DNA from: an uncultured Dorea sp.
GTDB lineage: Bacteria > Bacillota > Clostridia > Lachnospirales > Lachnospiraceae
DNA: 64,000 bases
Assembly: GCA_910586965.1 (NCBI GenBank)
Contig: CAJUMF010000001.1
Span: 147,581 to 211,580 of the forward strand
Direction of reading: 5' to 3'
Positions 45,396-52,789 of this stretch are shown piece by piece. A program made the translations under genes and the position numbers. How positions within the stretch are numbered: the stretch's first letter is position 1; each line of letters starts with the position of its first letter. The notes under the pieces are model-generated. The model saw nothing but the letters and a program-made list of their open reading frames with translations, did no database searches and had not been told where the DNA came from.

Positions 45396-46077
45396 CAGCG
45401 GATATATGAAGAGTGAGCGCATAAAAAGGGAGACGCTCCGCTATCTTGGATATGGAAAGCATGAGGCCGATGCAGAGACGCTTAGGATGATCCGGGAGTG
45501 CCTTCTGGAGCTTGGACGGACGGCGAAGGAGAGGATGGTGTACCGGGTGTTCGACCTTTGCCTGGAAGAAGACGTGGGAAAAGGAATGGGAGCCGGATAC
45601 ATCAGAATCGGCAATATGCGGATTGAGAGCCGGAGCCTTTTTAAGAATCTTAAGGGCTGTGAGAAGGTAATCCTTCTGGGGGCGACCCTCGGAATCGAGG
45701 TGGATATCCTGATGAAACGGTATTCCTGCACGGATATGGCGCGGGCGGTCATCCTGCAGGCGTGTGCGGCGGCGTACCTGGAGGAATATCTTGACAGGCG
45801 CCAGAAAGAGATTGCCGCAGAGGAGGCGCGGGAAGGCTATTACTTAAGGCCCAGGTTCAGCCCGGGATACGGCGACTTTTCCATCCTTCACCAGCGGGAA
45901 ATCTTAGCGATGGCGGATACGGCGAGAAGAATCGGGCTGTCCATGACGGAGGGCAGTATGCTGACCCCCACCAAGTCCGTGACGGCTTTAATCGGTCTTG
46001 GCAGGGAAGAGACGGGCTGCCACGCAGAGGGCTGCGAGGCGTGTGAAAAGACAGACTGCGCCTATCGGAGAGATTAA
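45388..46077 (+). CDS. Methionine synthase reactivation-domain protein
   Basis: A 229-residue protein matching the C-terminal activation domain of B12-dependent methionine synthase, which binds SAM and helps re-methylate oxidised cobalamin. Visible features are ILLGATLGIEVDILMKRYS, EYLDRR, and the activation-domain loop RPRFSPGYGDFSI, followed by LTPTKSVTALIG (MetH-type LxPxxSxx). A Cys-rich tail (CHAEGCEACEKTDC) may bind a metal or FeS cluster. It lies 18 bp before metH, which lacks this domain, so the two form a split enzyme. Confidence 0.88.
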   Translation: MDDSGYMKSERIKRETLRYLGYGKHEADAETLRMIRECLLELGRTAKERMVYRVFDLCLEEDVGKGMGAGYIRIGNMRIESRSLFKNLKGCEKVILLGATLGIEVDILMKRYSCTDMARAVILQACAAAYLEEYLDRRQKEIAAEEAREGYYLRPRFSPGYGDFSILHQREILAMADTARRIGLSMTEGSMLTPTKSVTALIGLGREETGCHAEGCEACEKTDCAYRRD

Positions 46078-46095
46078 TTTAAAGGAGCTTTGAAT

Positions 46096-48570
46096 ATGTT
46101 ATTAGAACGGCTTGGGAAGGAATTATTATTTTTTGACGGCGGCACAGGGACGCTCCTTCAGGAGAGGGGGCTTAAGCCCGGGGAGCTGCCGGAGGTGTGG
46201 AACCTTGAGCGCGCCGGGGACATGGTAGAAATCCACCGCCGGTACTATGAGGCGGGGAGCGATATCGTGCTGAGCAATACCTTCGGGGCAAATGCGCTGA
46301 AATTCCGCGATTCGGCATACAGCCTTAAGGATATTGTGACGGCTGCGGTGACGAATGTAAAAGAGGCGGCAAAGCTGGGTGTGTGCGACGGGCGTGAGAC
46401 TTACGCGGGGCTTGATATCGGCCCTACGGGGAAACTCCTTGCACCCATGGGGGATTTGAGCTTTGAGGCGGCCTACGCGGCGTTTAAGGAGGCTGCCGTT
46501 TACGGTGAGGAGGCGGGGGCAGACCTGATCCACATCGAGACCATGAGCGATACTTACGAAGTGAAGGCGGCGGTGCTGGCGGCGAAGGAGAATACAAGGC
46601 TGCCCGTATTTGCCACCATGATCTTTGACGAGAGAGGAAAACTCCTCACCGGCGGGGATGTGCCGTCGGTGGTGGCGATGCTGGAAGGGCTTAGGGTAGA
46701 TGCCCTGGGAATCAACTGCGGCATGGGGCCGGAGCAGATGCTGCCGATCCTTGAGGAGATTTTAAAGGTTGCATCCGTGCCGGTGATCGTAAAGCCCAAT
46801 GCCGGACTTCCGAAACAGAGAGACGGCGAGGTGTACTATGATGTGCGTCCGGAGGAATTTGCGGAAGTGATGGTGCGGATTGCAGAGAAAGGAGCCTGTC
46901 TTGTGGGCGGGTGCTGCGGCACGACGCCGGAGCATATCCGGGAGATGGTGCGTAAAGTGAAGGAGACAAAAAATTTCCCGGCATGTATCCCGCCGGAAAG
47001 GAAAGGGCAGACCATCGTGTCCTCCTACGGAAAGGCGGTATTTCTCGGGAAAAGGCCGGCAATCATCGGCGAGCGCATCAATCCTACGGGAAAGAAAAAG
47101 TTCAAACAGGCATTAAAGAACCACGACCTTGACTATATATTAAAGGAAGGAATCAGCCAGCAGGATAACGGGGCGCATATTCTGGATGTAAATGTAGGCC
47201 TGCCGGATATCGATGAGAAGGCGATGATGGTGGAAGTCGTAAAGGAGCTGCAGAGCGTGTCAAGCCTTCCGCTGCAGATTGATACGGTGGACGCATCCGC
47301 CCTGAAGGCCGCCATGCGGATTTACAACGGAAAGCCCATGGTCAACTCGGTCAACGGAAAGCAGGAGGAGATGGACAAAGTATTTCCCCTGATAAAGAAA
47401 TACGGCGGCGTAGTTGTGGGGCTTACGCTGGACGAGGAGGGCATCCCGGACACAGCCGAAGGGCGCGTTCGCATCGCGGGAAAGATTATCGATGAGGCGG
47501 CAAAGTACGGGATTGATAAAAAGGATATCGTTATCGACGTGCTTGCCATGACCATAAGCTCTGACCCTGACGGGGCGAAGACGACGTTGGCGGCGCTGCG
47601 GCAGGTGCGGGAGCGGTACGGGGTGTGTACCGTCCTCGGCGTATCCAACATTTCCTTCGGCCTGCCCTGCCGTCCGGTGATCAACGCCAATTTCTATACG
47701 ATGGCGATGCAAAATGGCTTGAGCGCCGGAATCATCAACCCGCTGTCGGAGGACATGATGAGCGCGTACTATTCCTACTGTGCGCTGATGGGTTACGACG
47801 AGAACTGTGAGGAATATATCCGCCGGTACAGCGGCCGCACAGCACCGGGCGCGGCACAGAGGGGCGCTGCCCGGTCAGATGCGGCTTGTGGAGTGCCGGG
47901 AGCCGGAGATGGCGCTGCCGGAGGACGGGCAGCGGAAGGCGGCACGGGGCTTACCCTTCGGACAGCCATTGTCAAGGGGCTTAAGGAGGAGGCGCACCAT
48001 GCGGCCAGGGTGATGGCAAAGGAAAAGGAGCCGCTGGCAATCATCAATGAAGAGATGATTCCTGCCCTTGACGAGGTGGGAAAGGGCTTTGAGAAGGGAA
48101 CGGTATTCCTTCCCCAGCTCTTGATGAGCGCCGATGCGGCGAAGATTGCCTTTGCGGTGCTGAAAAGTGAACTGGCAGAGACGGGCGCGGATGAGCAGAA
48201 GAAGGAAAAGGTGATTCTTGCCACGGTGAAGGGGGATATCCACGACATCGGCAAGAATATTGTGAAGGTGCTTTTAGAAAACTACAGTTTTGATGTCATC
48301 GACCTTGGAAAGGATGTGGCTCCGGAAACTGTTTTGGAGACGGCGCTTAAGGAGGATGTGCGCCTTGTGGGCCTGAGCGCACTGATGACGACGACGGTGG
48401 GCAGCATGGAGGATACCATAAAGCTCCTTCGGAAGGAAAAGCCGGACTGCAAGGTCATGGTGGGCGGCGCGGTGCTGAACCAGGAATACGCGGATATGAT
48501 CGGGGCGGACTTCTATGGAAAGGATGCGATGCAGTCGGTGTATTATGCGAAGGAAGTGTTCGGCAGGTAA
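46096..48570 (+). CDS. metH: B12-dependent methionine synthase (lacking reactivation domain)
   Basis: A roughly 824-residue enzyme transferring methyl from methyl-tetrahydrofolate to homocysteine. Residues 1-290 form the homocysteine domain (FDGGTGTLLQE; zinc Cys in NCGMGP and GGCCGTTPEH). Residues about 310-575 form the folate (pterin-binding) domain (IIGERINPTGKKKF). The cap and cobalamin domains follow, with axial His716 in GDIHDIGKNIV. An Ala/Gly/Arg-rich stretch at about 578-616 separates the folate and cap domains. ATG 46096 lies 8 nt after AAAGGAG; a TTG at 46090 is less likely. The reactivation domain is encoded just upstream. Confidence 0.94.
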   Translation: MLLERLGKELLFFDGGTGTLLQERGLKPGELPEVWNLERAGDMVEIHRRYYEAGSDIVLSNTFGANALKFRDSAYSLKDIVTAAVTNVKEAAKLGVCDGRETYAGLDIGPTGKLLAPMGDLSFEAAYAAFKEAAVYGEEAGADLIHIETMSDTYEVKAAVLAAKENTRLPVFATMIFDERGKLLTGGDVPSVVAMLEGLRVDALGINCGMGPEQMLPILEEILKVASVPVIVKPNAGLPKQRDGEVYYDVRPEEFAEVMVRIAEKGACLVGGCCGTTPEHIREMVRKVKETKNFPACIPPERKGQTIVSSYGKAVFLGKRPAIIGERINPTGKKKFKQALKNHDLDYILKEGISQQDNGAHILDVNVGLPDIDEKAMMVEVVKELQSVSSLPLQIDTVDASALKAAMRIYNGKPMVNSVNGKQEEMDKVFPLIKKYGGVVVGLTLDEEGIPDTAEGRVRIAGKIIDEAAKYGIDKKDIVIDVLAMTISSDPDGAKTTLAALRQVRERYGVCTVLGVSNISFGLPCRPVINANFYTMAMQNGLSAGIINPLSEDMMSAYYSYCALMGYDENCEEYIRRYSGRTAPGAAQRGAARSDAACGVPGAGDGAAGGRAAEGGTGLTLRTAIVKGLKEEAHHAARVMAKEKEPLAIINEEMIPALDEVGKGFEKGTVFLPQLLMSADAAKIAFAVLKSELAETGADEQKKEKVILATVKGDIHDIGKNIVKVLLENYSFDVIDLGKDVAPETVLETALKEDVRLVGLSALMTTTVGSMEDTIKLLRKEKPDCKVMVGGAVLNQEYADMIGADFYGKDAMQSVYYAKEVFGR

Positions 48571-48597
48571 ATGTGTGTGCAGACAGACAGGCAGGAC

Positions 48598-48778
48598 GGC
48601 GGAACGTAAGCGGCTTTTCCCACGCAGACGGGGGCAGCGCTCTGGCGGACTAACTGCTAACTGCGTCTAAGGAATTCAGGAATGCCTTCATTCCTAAGAC
48701 TTCGTAAGCAGTGGATTCCGCCGCCGCTAAGGACGCCCCCTGACTGTCTGCTTAGAGAAAAGCCGCTTACGCTCCGCC
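48598..48778. repeat. 181-bp imperfect palindrome downstream of metH
   Basis: The arms 48598-48619 and 48757-48778 are 22-bp inverted repeats (GGCGGAACGTAAGCGG... versus GGCGGAGCGTAAGCGG...) differing by one base. Inside, further pairing joins GCAGACGGGGGC (48624 on) with GCCCCCTGACTGTCTGC (48735-48751), leaving a short bulge, and ACTGCTAAC (from 48653) with the GTAAGCAGT segment (48704-48712). The tip has a hairpin AGGAATG/CATTCCT (48678-48695). No transposase is present. It could be a MITE-like element, a structured RNA or a strong transcription barrier; function is not known. Confidence 0.75.
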
Positions 48779-48954
48779 TGTGGGCTGGCTGCATTTTACG
48801 CCGCGCGGAACTTATGTGGCAGCGGCTGTAACGTTTGTCGGCGGTGAGGTGTGCGGCGGTAGCTGTAGTGTTTGCCGGATAAGCTTACCGGATGGGAGAG
48901 GGCTGACGTGACGGCTTAGAATGCAGGAAAGGCAGATGGCGGGGCGGGAGTGTT
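48779..48954. other. GC-rich intergenic stretch before asnA
   Basis: No gene is seen here. It holds a short palindrome around TAAGCTTA flanked by CCGG (48875-48891) and an imperfect 18-bp direct repeat (48824-48841 and 48861-48878, all differences being transitions). No T-box motif was found. Confidence 0.6.
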
Positions 48955-48982
48955 TTGACAAGGTTATATATTTAGATAAAAA
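48955..48982 (+). promoter_or_regulatory. asnA promoter
   Basis: A consensus TTGACA (48955-48960) with a weaker -10 TAAAAA (48977-48982) at 16-bp spacing. Confidence 0.6.
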
Positions 48983-49011
48983 TTATTTTATAGAAAAGGA
49001 GATTTGGAAGG

Positions 49012-50019
49012 ATGAGTTTGATTTTACCGGAGGGGTATGACCCCAGGCTTAGTGTGAGGGAGACGCAGGAGGCGATCAAGTATATCAGGGATACGTTTCA
49101 GAAGGAATTTGGGAAGGAGATGAACTTGGAGAGGATTTCTGCGCCGCTTTTTGTGGAGAAAAGCAGCGGGCTTAACGACAACCTGAATGGTGTGGAGCGG
49201 CCGGTGGGCTTTGATATCGCGGGTCTTCCAGGGGAGGAGATTGAGGTTGTGCAGTCTCTGGCCAAGTGGAAGAGGATGGCGCTTAAGCGGTACGGATTTC
49301 AGCCGGGGGAAGGGCTTTATACGAATATGAACGCAATCCGCCGGGATGAAGAGCTGGATAATCTCCATTCCTGCTATGTGGACCAGTGGGACTGGGAGAA
49401 GGTGATTACGAAAGAGGAGCGCACCATCGAGACTTTAGAGGCGACGGTGCGGAATATTTTTAAGATCATCAAGCATATGGAGCATGAGGTGTGGTATAAG
49501 TATCCCCAGGCGGTAAAGCGCCTCCCCGATGACGTGACTTTTATCACTTCCGAGGAATTGGAGGACAGATACCCGGATAAGACGCCGAAGGAGCGGGAGA
49601 ACCTGATCGCGAAGGAGTACGGCTGCGTCTTTATCATGAAGATTGGGGAAAAGTTAAAGAGCGGCGAGCCTCATGACGGGAGGGCGCCGGACTATGACGA
49701 CTGGCAGCTTAACGGGGATATCCTGTTCTGGTTCGAGACGCTTGGATGTGCGCTGGAGATTTCCAGCATGGGTATTCGGGTGGATGAAAAGTCGCTGGCA
49801 GAGCAGCTTGAGAAGGCAGGGTGCGAGGACAGGAAAACTTTGCCGTACCACCGGATGCTGCTTGACGGGGAGCTGCCCTACACGATTGGCGGGGGCATCG
49901 GCCAGTCTAGGCTTTGTATGCTGCTCCTTGACCGCGCCCATGTAGGCGAAGTGCAGGCAAGCCTCTGGCCGGAGGAGATGCGTAAAGTCTGCGAAGAGCA
50001 TGGGATGATTCTTTTGTAA
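49012..50019 (+). CDS. asnA: Aspartate-ammonia ligase
   Basis: A 335-residue class-II-synthetase-like enzyme making asparagine from aspartate, ammonia and ATP. QEAIKYIRDTFQKEFGKEMNLERISAPLF-like N-terminus, VVQSLAKWKRMAL, YTNMNAIRRDE and LPYTIGGGIGQSRLCMLLL are family blocks. AAAGGAG precedes the ATG. Flanked by palindromes on both sides. Confidence 0.96.
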   Translation: MSLILPEGYDPRLSVRETQEAIKYIRDTFQKEFGKEMNLERISAPLFVEKSSGLNDNLNGVERPVGFDIAGLPGEEIEVVQSLAKWKRMALKRYGFQPGEGLYTNMNAIRRDEELDNLHSCYVDQWDWEKVITKEERTIETLEATVRNIFKIIKHMEHEVWYKYPQAVKRLPDDVTFITSEELEDRYPDKTPKERENLIAKEYGCVFIMKIGEKLKSGEPHDGRAPDYDDWQLNGDILFWFETLGCALEISSMGIRVDEKSLAEQLEKAGCEDRKTLPYHRMLLDGELPYTIGGGIGQSRLCMLLLDRAHVGEVQASLWPEEMRKVCEEHGMILL

Positions 50020-50029
50020 AATGTCTATG

Positions 50030-50109
50030 CCGGCAGACCGCCTGAAAATTCATCCGTGTAATCTGCATGTTCCACTTTGCAGGAAAGCAGTTTTCGGGCA
50101 GTCTGCCGG
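50030..50109. repeat. 80-bp palindrome between asnA and the XRE regulator
   Basis: Arms 50030-50048 and 50091-50109 are 19-bp inverted repeats with two mismatches, both compatible with G-U pairing on one strand. It lies between convergent genes and may block read-through, but no clear T-tract follows either end, so a standard terminator is not shown. Confidence 0.65.
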
Positions 50110-50115
50110 GGGATG

Positions 50116-50805
50116 TTATTTACTGACTTTCTGTTTGTCAGATTTCCTCTGCGAAAGATACGAAAGCCCCTTAAGCAAGACATATGATAATGGTGAAAGA
50201 ATCACAAAAAAACAAACGGATAATCCGGCAGCCTGCAGAGCCGCCACATGTTTCTGCATGATCAAGTTAAATACAATGCTGAATATTCCTACACATGCCA
50301 GACTGACGATCAAATCTTTCTTCGGGGTATGCTTTGTCATTGCTCCATTCCATGCTCCATTTTTTACAATGAGAAAAATATAAATCAGCCCTCCGGCAAA
50401 TAGTACTACCGTTTCCCCGACAATCAGGGAAAAATTTCCATCCATGAGCAATTGCACCGTGATCGTCGCGGCACATACCAAAAACATGATGCTAAACGAG
50501 ATGTTTCCGGCTTTTGCGGTCCTTCTTTTTTCCAGCTCGTTGTAGTCAGCAACTTTTAATAATATTTCTTTTAATTCGTCATCTATATTCTCGCTTTTCC
50601 TTTTTCCATTTAAAATCTCTTTGATTTCCACATCGTAGTATTCAGAAATCTGTACCAAAATACTAAGGTCAGGCAGATTAGTCCCTGTCTCCCATCTGGA
50701 AACAGTTCTTCCGGAAACACCCAGGATTTCCGCCAGCTGCTCCTGTGTAAGCCCCTTTTCATTGCGGAGCTGTTTCAAAAAGTATCCAATCTCTTTTTGG
50801 TTCAT
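50116..50805 (-). CDS. XRE-family regulator with C-terminal membrane domain
   Basis: A 229-residue protein. Residues 3-60 are a Cro/C1-type helix-turn-helix (IGYFLKQLRNEKGLTQEQLA, SGRTVSRWETGTNLPDL). The rest has about four membrane helices, roughly at 100-118, 122-143, 160-180 and 187-210. AAAGGAG lies before ATG 50805; the longer frame to 50862 has no ribosome-binding site. This regulator-with-membrane-domain architecture is common in Firmicutes; the ligand or partner is unknown. No obvious target gene is adjacent except itself or the divergent hydrogenase. Confidence 0.8.
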   Translation of the reverse strand: MNQKEIGYFLKQLRNEKGLTQEQLAEILGVSGRTVSRWETGTNLPDLSILVQISEYYDVEIKEILNGKRKSENIDDELKEILLKVADYNELEKRRTAKAGNISFSIMFLVCAATITVQLLMDGNFSLIVGETVVLFAGGLIYIFLIVKNGAWNGAMTKHTPKKDLIVSLACVGIFSIVFNLIMQKHVAALQAAGLSVCFFVILSPLSYVLLKGLSYLSQRKSDKQKVSK

Positions 50806-50931
50806 AAGCTTTTCTCCTTTCGCATACAGACTACCTCTTTTCGGCATCGATGAACACGACACAAAGCGAGAAATGCCGCGAATCCCGCACCGGACAGCAA
50901 TGTCTGTTTTTAATCTTTTGCCCTGTCAGCC

Positions 50932-50960
50932 ATTTTATCAAATTTCTTGCTGACTCACAA
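50932..50960 (-). promoter_or_regulatory. Promoter of the XRE regulator
   Basis: On the minus strand, TTGTGA (50960-50955) and TAAAAT (50937-50932) are 17 bp apart. It leaves a leader of about 120 nt before the start codon. The rest of the 349-bp region 50806-51154 holds nothing recognised apart from the hydrogenase promoter. Confidence 0.55.
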
Positions 50961-51081
50961 ACATTTCTTGACGGTATCATCGGCTCCGTCTATGTCCAGC
51001 AATCCTGGCATTGATATTATTCATGGAGCATAAATATAAAAATCGCCCGAAAAATAAAGAAAAATCTGTACAAATCATACG

Positions 51082-51110
51082 TTGACAATTTATTAACAGC
51101 TTATTATAGT
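51082..51110 (+). promoter_or_regulatory. Hydrogenase gene promoter
   Basis: TTGACA (51082-51087) and TATAGT (51105-51110) are 17 bp apart. Confidence 0.82.
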
Positions 51111-51154
51111 AAATAGCAGATTGGAATTTTATGATTTTAGGAGGAATATTGCCC

Positions 51155-52663
51155 ATGATAAGAGGATTGGACACTACGGTCAGAAAGATCCGCAGACAGG
51201 TTTTTGAAGAGGTGGCAAGGTTAGGATTTACGGTGGATGATGAGAATCTCAAGGATGAGATGGAGGCGATTCCCTACCGCATGGTAAATGAGGATGCCAA
51301 TTACAGAGACAGCATCTACCGCGCCCGCGCCATCGTGCGCGAGAGGTTGAGGCTTGCCATGGGCCTGTCGCTGCGCCCGGAGAATCAGCCGACTCCGCTG
51401 ACTGCCGGATTGGAGGCCAGCAATATCTCGGACAAATACTATGAGCCGCCGCTTATGCAGGTGATTCCGTCGGCGTGTATGGCGTGTGAGGAGAGAGGCT
51501 ACGAAGTCAGCAACGTATGTAAAGGATGTCTTGCACACCCTTGTATGGAAGTATGCCCCAAGGGAGCAATCTCATTTGTAAACGGAAAATCTTACATAGA
51601 CCAGGAGAAATGCATCAAGTGCGGCAAGTGTAAGTCTGCCTGTCCGTATGATGCGATTTCCAGAAAGCAGCGCCCGTGCGCGGGAGCCTGCGGCGTGGGC
51701 GCCATCGAGTCCGATGCCAAAGGGCGCGCGGTGATCAACAACGACAAGTGCGTATCCTGCGGGATGTGCATGGTGAACTGCCCGTTTGGGGCAATCTCGG
51801 ACAAGTCCCAGATTTTCCAGCTTGCCCATGCCCTGATGAAAGGGGATGAGGTTATCGCGGAGATTGCGCCGGCGTTCGTCGGGCAGTTCGGGGATAATAT
51901 CACGCCGAGGAACTTAAAGGCTGCCCTGCATGAGCTTGGATTTTCACAGGTTTACGAGGTTGCCCTGGGCGCGGATATCGGAGCCGTCGCGGAGGCGCAC
52001 CATTATGTGAAGAAGGTGACTACCGGGGAATTGCCGTTCCTTCTCACTTCCTGCTGTCCGTCCTGGGCGATGCTTGCAAAGAAGTATTTCCCGGACATGG
52101 TAGACCAGGTTTCCCAGGAGCTTACGCCGATGGTGGCGACTGCCCGCACCATCAAGCAGGAGCATCCCAACGCGAGAGTGGTATTCATCGGGCCGTGCGC
52201 GGCGAAGAAACTGGAGGCCATGAGAAGGACTGTCCGCAGTGACGTGGATTTTGTAGTGACCTTTGAGGAACTTCAGGCGATGTTCGATGCTAAGGACATC
52301 GACCTTGAGAAGTACGCGGCTGAGTCTTCCTTCCACAACGCCACAGGCGCAGGACGCGGCTACGCCGTTGCCGGAGGGGTTGCGGACGCCATCGAGCGGT
52401 GCGTCAAGGAATACTATCCGGGCGTTGAGGTAAATATCGAACATGCGGAAGGGCTTGCGGACTGCAAGAAGGTGCTTTCCCTTGCGAAGGCAGGCAGGAT
52501 GAACGGATGCCTGATCGAGGGCATGGGCTGCCCGGGCGGATGTGTCGCAGGTGCGGGGACGAATATCCCGATTCCGAGCGCGCAGAAGAAGATCAAAGAC
52601 TTTGTAAAAGCGTCCTCTAAGCCGCTGCCGCCGGAAGAATTGGTGGAGATTGAGCTGAAATAA
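51155..52663 (+). CDS. Monomeric [FeFe]-hydrogenase, group B-like
   Basis: A roughly 502-residue iron-sulfur protein. Ferredoxin-type clusters occur in the N-terminal half (VCKGCLAHPCMEVCP, CIKCGKCKSACPYDAI, CVSCGMCMVNCPFGAI). The H-cluster domain has L1 TSCCPSW, L2 IGPCAAKKLE and L3 EGMGCPGGCVAGAG. L2 with GPC in place of MPC and the altered L3 point to the group B/M2-like [FeFe]-hydrogenases of Clostridia instead of the standard fermentative type. ATG 51155 lies 10 nt after AGGAGG. It is probably soluble; no partner subunits or maturation genes are adjacent. H2 production versus sensing is unproven. Confidence 0.85.
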   Translation: MIRGLDTTVRKIRRQVFEEVARLGFTVDDENLKDEMEAIPYRMVNEDANYRDSIYRARAIVRERLRLAMGLSLRPENQPTPLTAGLEASNISDKYYEPPLMQVIPSACMACEERGYEVSNVCKGCLAHPCMEVCPKGAISFVNGKSYIDQEKCIKCGKCKSACPYDAISRKQRPCAGACGVGAIESDAKGRAVINNDKCVSCGMCMVNCPFGAISDKSQIFQLAHALMKGDEVIAEIAPAFVGQFGDNITPRNLKAALHELGFSQVYEVALGADIGAVAEAHHYVKKVTTGELPFLLTSCCPSWAMLAKKYFPDMVDQVSQELTPMVATARTIKQEHPNARVVFIGPCAAKKLEAMRRTVRSDVDFVVTFEELQAMFDAKDIDLEKYAAESSFHNATGAGRGYAVAGGVADAIERCVKEYYPGVEVNIEHAEGLADCKKVLSLAKAGRMNGCLIEGMGCPGGCVAGAGTNIPIPSAQKKIKDFVKASSKPLPPEELVEIELK

Positions 52664-52685
52664 AACTTTATTGAAAGATAAATAT

Positions 52686-52724
52686 AAAAAGCCGTCTGTT
52701 TTCTGAGAGAGCAGATGGCTTTTT
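52686..52724 (+). terminator. Hydrogenase gene terminator
   Basis: AAAAAGCCGTCTG (52686-52698) and CAGATGGCTTTTT (52712-52724) form a 13-bp stem with one G-U pair and a T-run in the right arm. Confidence 0.9.
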
Positions 52725-52725
52725 A

Positions 52726-52754
52726 TTGTTTTCATTAGAAATTCTTGGTATAAT
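52726..52754 (+). promoter_or_regulatory. Promoter of the kinase-LRR-MoxR-DUF58 operon
   Basis: TATAAT (52749-52754) and TTGTTT (52726-52731) are 17 bp apart, just after the preceding terminator. It is the only promoter recognised for the five genes to 61681. Confidence 0.7.
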
Positions 52755-52789
52755 TGTTAAAAGAATGAAAAATACGAGGAGTTACATAT

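Noticed and set aside
48571..49011. T-box riboswitch before asnA
   Set aside because: No T-box sequence (TGGNACCGCG type) or specifier stem was seen.
50021..50383. 120-codon plus-strand frame after asnA
   Set aside because: It crosses the palindrome and lies opposite the membrane part of the XRE regulator, which has clear domain features and a good ribosome-binding site.
51944..52735. 263-codon minus-strand frame opposite the hydrogenase gene
   Set aside because: The plus-strand gene has conserved H-cluster motifs; the minus frame is a GC-driven shadow.
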